DNA of 19,208 bases, taken from contig UQWA01000042.1 in the NCBI GenBank assembly GCA_900544685.1, positions 1 to 19,208 of the forward strand. The letters run 5' to 3'. The stretch comes from an uncultured Lachnospiraceae bacterium (lineage in GTDB: Bacteria; Bacillota; Clostridia; Lachnospirales; Lachnospiraceae). Under the pieces are notes generated by a model that saw only the letters and a list, made by a program, of their open reading frames with translations, searched no databases and was not told where the DNA came from. Made by a program: the position numbers and the translations under genes. Shown here piece after piece: positions 16,616 to 19,208 of the stretch (its first letter is position 1; the number at the start of each line of letters is the position of its first letter).

Positions 16616-16918
16616 TCAGATTCGCTGCCATTTATTACTGTTCAATGGCCTGCGGTTCGGTACCCCCCCCCCGCCGGATTTTATGCTTCTGATCGTCTTT
16701 GCCAGTTCATGGGAACTTCTGCGGATTGCCTTCGTTGCCTCATAACCATTCATAACAGGCATCTGCACATCCATCAGAATCATGTCATAATCACCTGGAG
16801 AAGGCTGTTCAAATGCTTTCAAAATCTCTTCGCCATTTTCACAGATGGTACATTCCGCACCTTCAATCTTTAACAGTTCCGTCAGGATCTCTGCGTTCAG
16901 CTCATTATCCTCTATCAT
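16616..16918 (-). pseudogene. Truncated response-regulator receiver domain (head fragment)
   Basis: Residues 1-76 are a receiver domain: the acidic pair in MIEDNELNAEIL, the phospho-acceptor Asp50 in MILMDVQMPVMNGYEATKAI, then HELAKTI. At this point a receiver should go on with PIIAMTANAF, but the frame changes to RSIKSGGGGVPNRR, encoded by a ten-G run, and ends 25 codons later just before the solute-binding gene. The conserved Thr and Lys are lost, so it cannot work as a switch. The in-frame codons before the ATG (RWNIF) also look like receiver strand 1 back to a stop, so the 5' end is cut too. No ribosome site is seen. The missing tail lies at 13402-13527. Confidence 0.75.
16663..16672. repeat. 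Ten-base C/G homopolymer
   Basis: Ten C on the plus strand (ten G in the transcript) sit at the break of the receiver fragment, 50 bases before the solute-binding gene. Such tracts change length by slippage in replication and are rare in DNA of this composition. It could also be an assembly or sequencing weak point. Confidence 0.85.
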
Positions 16919-16935
16919 GAAGATATTCCATCTTC

Positions 16936-16962
16936 AAAAAAGCACTGTCAAACAGACAGTGC
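16936..16962 (-). terminator. Intrinsic terminator, expression platform of the riboswitch
   Basis: On the minus strand GCACTGTC, a five-base loop and GACAGTGC form a perfect 8-bp stem followed by TTTTTT. It lies about 12 bases after the c-di-GMP aptamer and about 18 bases before the receiver fragment, the standard place for a riboswitch-controlled terminator. Confidence 0.85.
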
Positions 16963-16974
16963 ACTTCATTTTAT

Positions 16975-17052
16975 GCAACTGGCTGCCATTTTACAGGCCC
17001 TGTAGCTTTGCGTCCCAGATTTTCATCTGGTTTGCCGATTTCCTTATTATAG
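16975..17052 (-). promoter_or_regulatory. Cyclic-di-GMP-I (GEMM) riboswitch aptamer
   Basis: On the minus strand the GEMM core is present in order: CGGCAAACC, the stem CCAGAT closed by a GAAA tetraloop and ATCTGG, then GGACGCAAAGC, then TACAGGGCC, and on the 3' side GGCAGCCAGTTGC. These match the conserved ligand-pocket and tetraloop/receptor elements of the class I c-di-GMP aptamer. An intrinsic terminator follows directly, so c-di-GMP would control read-through by attenuation. Downstream in the same direction are a broken receiver gene, a solute-binding lipoprotein and a hybrid kinase. Whether the ligand turns expression on or off cannot be read from the sequence; the exact 5' limit of P1 is uncertain. 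Confidence 0.88.
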
Positions 17053-17081
17053 CTTTTAAACTTATGCAAAAAACTGGTTTT

Positions 17082-17110
17082 ATTATACTCTGATGCTCTA
17101 CGGTACACAA
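17082..17110 (-). promoter_or_regulatory. Promoter of the riboswitch-controlled operon
   Basis: On the minus strand TTGTGT (17105-17110), 17 bases, then a perfect TATAAT (17082-17087). Predicted start is about 17075, some 25 bases before the aptamer. A second TATAAT at 17046-17051 is too close to the aptamer core to be the main start. Confidence 0.65.
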
Positions 17111-17135
17111 GAAAAACATTACCGTTTTAACGTTC

Positions 17136-17176
17136 AAAAATAAAAAAGAACAGCCGATATATACTCGAACTGTTCT
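17136..17176 (-). terminator. Intrinsic terminator of the XRE-type gene
   Basis: On the minus strand AGAACAG (17170-17176) pairs with CTGTTCT (17147-17153), with extra CGA/TCG pairing inside, followed by TTTTTTATTTTT. It starts two bases after the stop codon and separates this gene from the riboswitch promoter. Confidence 0.85.
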
Positions 17177-17177
17177 C

Positions 17178-17490
17178 CTACTTCCGAAGTCCACGCAGCA
17201 TTAACATTACTGTTTCCTGCTCATTTGTACTCAGATTGTTCCATATCCTTAAAACTTCTTTCTGTTTTTCTGTCAAATTCTCCGAATTACCTTCCTGAAA
17301 AAAATATGATAATGTCACGTCTAATGCTGTACATTTTTTCAAGTGCGAGCAACGACGGCAGGTTTTCCTGCGCCATGATTCTTCCCAGTGATGACTGGGA
17401 AATTCCCGACAGCTGCGATAATCTGTATTTACTGATATCACGTTTTTCGCACAAAAAATATAAAGATACTTTCGTTTCCGCAAAAGTCAT
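17178..17490 (-). pseudogene. XRE-type helix-turn-helix regulator split by a frameshift
   Basis: The first 52 codons read as a Cro/C1-type DNA-binding domain: YFLCEKRDISKYRLSQLSG, then SQSSLGRIMAQ for the recognition helix, then NLPSLLALEK. The frame then enters MYSIRRD and ends. In the overlapping frame the expected continuation CTALDVTLSYFFQ is present and runs for about 51 codons to a stop. The switch lies at about 17330-17340, in GAAAAAATGTAC. Loss of one TG from an original ATGTGT, or one extra A in the six-A run, would explain it. Restored, the protein is about 104 residues, normal for a small XRE repressor. There is no clear ribosome site. A sequencing error cannot be excluded. Confidence 0.75.
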
Positions 17491-17509
17491 TTTCGTTTAT
17501 ATTGTTTGT

Positions 17510-17538
17510 ATAATATCATAGGTTATTACGTTTGTCAC
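17510..17538 (-). promoter_or_regulatory. Promoter of the XRE-type gene
   Basis: On the minus strand GTGACA (17533-17538), 17 bases, TATTAT (17510-17515), about 20 bases before the ATG. The start region (TTATACAAACAATATAA) has imperfect dyad symmetry and could be an autoregulatory site. Confidence 0.6.
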
Positions 17539-17839
17539 CTGAAACTTTAAAGCACAAAGCATTTTTTCTCTCCGGCTTATCTTTTCCCTGTTGATTTCTT
17601 ATTTATATTTTCTCAACGAAACCTGTTTCTGTTTTACTTTCTCAAATGCATTGTCCGCTCCTTATAGGGTATCAAGTCAATCATTATGCCTATTCTATAT
17701 AAATCGTGTTTAAAAGTCAAGAATACGTCTATGATATCAAGCGTTAGAATGACTATTCGAAAGAATCTGCGCAATACATTAAATAAACATCATTTCTCAA
17801 CGAGTTTTAATAAATTTATTTATATCTCCTGACATGGCG
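17539..17839. other. AT-rich gap without a convincing gene
   Basis: No protein of recognisable type is encoded here. A candidate minus-strand promoter (TTGACT 17715-17720, 17 bases, TAGAAT 17692-17697) is followed by AAGGAG and a six-base gap to a five-codon ORF, MHLRK (17634-17651). An 11-base direct repeat, TTTCTCAACGA, occurs at 17609-17619 and 17793-17803. G+C in the line starting at 17701 is 32%. Confidence 0.5.
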
Positions 17840-17848
17840 TGGTATACT
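17840..17848 (+). promoter_or_regulatory. Extended -10 promoter of the LytTR gene
   Basis: TGG followed by TATACT (17843-17848) is an extended -10 element. No good -35 stands 17 bases upstream. AAGGAG at 17866-17871 is seven bases from the ATG at 17879, so the leader is very short. Confidence 0.55.
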
Positions 17849-17878
17849 AGACACATCAACTGAAAAAGGAGTGTCTCT

Positions 17879-18220
17879 ATGACCGACCTGAACACATACT
17901 TTCAAAAGCATGGTCTTTGTGCGGAGAACATCCTGTACATTTACCGCAAAGACCGAAAGACCGTCATTCAGCGCACGGACGGTGAGGAATTTGCACTGTT
18001 TATACCGGTACATAGTGTTCTATCCACTTTGCCGGAAAGCGAGTTTTTGAGCATCAGCAAAGGGACAGTCGTATGCCGCAGCCACATTGTAAATATTAGC
18101 AATGACGGCATTTATACTATGTCGGATGGCCGCACTTTTCAAGGGCGCAAACGCGGCTTGAGCAGCCATCGCCGCCTGCGTACAGAAATAGGGCTGGCAG
18201 AAAAGAACCCCGTCCCCTGA
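17879..18220 (+). CDS. LytTR-type DNA-binding protein
   Basis: 113 residues. From about residue 18 to 98 it reads as a LytTR domain: ILYIYRKDRKTVIQRTDG for the first strands, a central SVLSTLPESEFLSISKGTVV, then SHIVNI and a DGRTF hairpin ending in RKRGLSSHRR. LytTR domains bind direct-repeat DNA. There is no receiver domain in front, so it is not a classical LytR/AgrA regulator. The ORF ends in a TGA two bases before the PAS ORF; adding one C in the CCCC run would join the two in frame (NPVPLSMLEK). It may therefore be the first half of a LytTR-PAS protein. G+C is about 50% over the pair, against 32% on both sides, suggesting acquired DNA. Confidence 0.75.
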   Translation: MTDLNTYFQKHGLCAENILYIYRKDRKTVIQRTDGEEFALFIPVHSVLSTLPESEFLSISKGTVVCRSHIVNISNDGIYTMSDGRTFQGRKRGLSSHRRLRTEIGLAEKNPVP

Positions 18221-18222
18221 GT

Positions 18223-18570
18223 ATGCTGGAAAAATGCAGCCTGCTGGATGATATGCCGCTGGCATTCTGCGTGATAGAGCTTGTCTTTAACAAGGACGGC
18301 CGCGGCGTGGATTTTATTTTCCGCTATTGCAATGCGGAAATGGCGAATGTGGAAGGCGTTCCCGTGGAAGAAATGCTGGACCGCTCGTTCTACGAGGTCT
18401 TTCGCAATGGCGATAAAAAGTGGCTTGTGGCATATGCGGATGTAGCTCTGAACGGTACAAAGCACACCCTCCACGATTACAGCCCGGAGATAGACAAGTA
18501 TCTTACCATCCATTGCTATCAGCCCAAACCCGGCTATTGCGCCTGCGTGTTGCAAGTAACGGATCGATAA
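18223..18570 (+). CDS. PAS-like sensor domain protein
   Basis: 115 residues resembling a PAS fold: DMPLAFCVIELV at the first strand, VDFIFRYCNAEM, then VEGVPVEEMLDRSFYEVF, and a C-terminal strand pair ending in GYCACVLQVTDR. The start ATG has no ribosome site and lies two bases after the LytTR stop, so it is either translated by coupling or is the second half of a frameshifted LytTR-PAS gene. No kinase, GGDEF or other output follows; the reading frame stops soon after the PAS-like region, so it may also be cut at its 3' end. The ligand is unknown. Confidence 0.65.
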   Translation: MLEKCSLLDDMPLAFCVIELVFNKDGRGVDFIFRYCNAEMANVEGVPVEEMLDRSFYEVFRNGDKKWLVAYADVALNGTKHTLHDYSPEIDKYLTIHCYQPKPGYCACVLQVTDR

Positions 18571-18618
18571 ATCGAATAAGAAAACGATATATGTCCTTGC
18601 GCCGCTCCGCAGCTATCC

Positions 18619-18642
18619 TTTCGTTAAAACATCATAACGAAA
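18619..18642. repeat. Small inverted repeat
   Basis: TTTCGTTA and TAACGAAA form an 8-bp perfect stem with an eight-base loop (18627-18634), just after the PAS ORF. There is no T tract on either strand strong enough to call a terminator. Confidence 0.5.
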
Positions 18643-18676
18643 CAAAGGAGCTGTCCTGAAATAGACAGTCTAAGAG

Positions 18677-18713
18677 AGTGAGGGTGTGACTCATGCCAAC
18701 TCACACCCTCACT
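18677..18713. repeat. 13-bp perfect inverted repeat
   Basis: AGTGAGGGTGTGA (18677-18689) and its exact complement (18701-18713) flank an 11-base loop. It is G+C-rich in an AT-rich gap and is not followed by a T run on either strand, so it does not look like a simple terminator. It could be the end structure of a small mobile element or an RNA element; no partner copy is seen in the window. Confidence 0.6.
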
Positions 18714-18729
18714 AAAGATAAAGCATTGG

Positions 18730-18758
18730 ATTGTCTACACGATGTGTCGACAATTTTT
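18730..18758 (+). terminator. Probable terminator of the LytTR-PAS transcript
   Basis: ATTGTC-T-ACAC, the loop GAT, and GTGT-C-GACAAT form a stem of 6 + 4 pairs with one internal mismatch, followed on the plus strand by TTTTTAG. Confidence 0.55.
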
Positions 18759-18774
18759 AGCAAAATTTTATAAA

Positions 18775-19095
18775 CTACTTCTTGAATTTATATTTTCCTT
18801 TTCCGTGACCGGATACTGGTTCAATAATATCTGCCTGCACCAAATTGGAAAGAAGTTTTGAAGCACCTGAAGCTTTCAGCTCAAGAAGCTCCATAACTGC
18901 ACTTCTTCCAAATACTTCATCAAAACCAAATTTTTCAAAGAGTCTATGGATATGAACCGTCGTTTTTACTGAGAAATCACTACCTTTTTCGGAAAGTAAA
19001 CTTTCAATATCCACTTTTTTGTCTTGAATGTCCACTTTTCCATTCCCAATATCCACTTTTACATCCCCAATGTCAAGCGGAGTGTAGTAAAAATC
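18775..19095 (-). pseudogene. C-terminal fragment of a COG2865-type ATP-binding/DNA-binding protein
   Basis: The frame ends in a winged-helix-like segment, VFGRSAVMELLELKASGASK, then LLSNLVQADIIEPVSGHGK and KYKFKK, the usual end of large AlbA_2/AAA_4 (COG2865) predicted regulators. The front is missing: reading back, the frame stays open to about 19095 (DFYYTPLDIGD) and then meets a stop two codons earlier. Before the winged helix are three seven-residue repeats, DIGDVKV, DIGNGKV and DIQDKKV, then DIES. The ATPase and AlbA parts are absent, so it is a decayed 5'-deleted gene. The ATG at 19056 gives a 93-residue ORF without a ribosome site. Confidence 0.7.
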
Positions 19096-19171
19096 TATTT
19101 ACTATCATTATGAGTTTAAAAACGTAGAAAGTAAAGCTACCCAAGATTTAAGCGGTTCTTTCCATACTTAG

Positions 19172-19200
19172 TTGAAATTAATGTATTGAAGTTATATAAT
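19172..19200 (+). promoter_or_regulatory. Rightward promoter at the window edge
   Basis: TTGAAA (19172-19177), 17 bases, TATAAT (19195-19200) on the plus strand. It would drive a gene beyond the right end. No gene is visible between 19096 and 19208. The region is AT-rich, so chance matches are more frequent than average. Confidence 0.5.
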
Positions 19201-19208
19201 ATATTCAA

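Noticed and set aside
18139..18555. Minus-strand 138-codon ORF opposite LytTR/PAS
   Set aside because: The plus-strand ORFs have domain similarity, a promoter and a ribosome site; this frame has none.
1..19208. CRISPR array, tRNA or rRNA gene, complete insertion sequence
   Set aside because: No regularly spaced repeats, no cloverleaf or rRNA sequence and no transposase reading frame were recognised. The promoters at the left edge only point toward a possible rRNA operon.

Overview
The window looks like chromosomal DNA of a gut-type Firmicute, most likely a Lachnospiraceae relative (Blautia, Dorea or Mediterraneibacter-like). The reasons are the moderate G+C, the Gram-positive ribosome binding sites (GGAGG), the class II GalT, the AT-rich 17-bp-spaced sigma-A promoters, the paired ABC exporter genes and the lipoprotein plus hybrid-kinase sensory genes. 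No identity was computed; the genus is an inference.

Layout. Positions 1-150 carry two near-consensus tandem promoters firing leftward out of the window, the usual look of an rRNA or other stable-RNA operon. Nearly all genes up to 17.5 kb lie on the minus strand, in short operons separated by clear hairpins: sbcD-sbcC (DNA end-processing nuclease); a two-gene heterodimeric ABC exporter with one degenerate ATP site and an elaborate repeat-containing promoter; a YdjM-like membrane metal-dependent hydrolase followed by a lactate/malate-family dehydrogenase with altered specificity residues; and galK-galT (Leloir galactose pathway).

The most unusual part is 13.4-17.1 kb. A promoter is followed by a well-formed cyclic-di-GMP-I (GEMM) riboswitch, an intrinsic terminator, and then a response-regulator receiver domain cut off after about 76 residues. 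The receiver runs into a ten-G tract and then a lipoprotein solute-binding gene and a membrane hybrid histidine kinase. Immediately after the kinase lies a 61-codon ORF in which a signal peptide is joined to the missing last 42 residues of a receiver domain. The head and tail fit together as one complete receiver, so the solute-binding/kinase pair appears to sit inside, or to have replaced the middle of, an older gene. The solute-binding protein has no permease nearby and probably acts as the extracytoplasmic sensor of the kinase, with c-di-GMP controlling transcription of the set.

From 17.2 kb rightward the sequence is accessory and decayed: an XRE-type regulator split by a frameshift, an AT-rich gap, a plus-strand LytTR/PAS pair of clearly higher G+C (about 50% against 32% on both sides) separated by a stop that one base would remove, several hairpins, and the C-terminal scrap of a COG2865-type ATP-binding/DNA-binding protein. 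A strong plus-strand promoter points out of the right edge.
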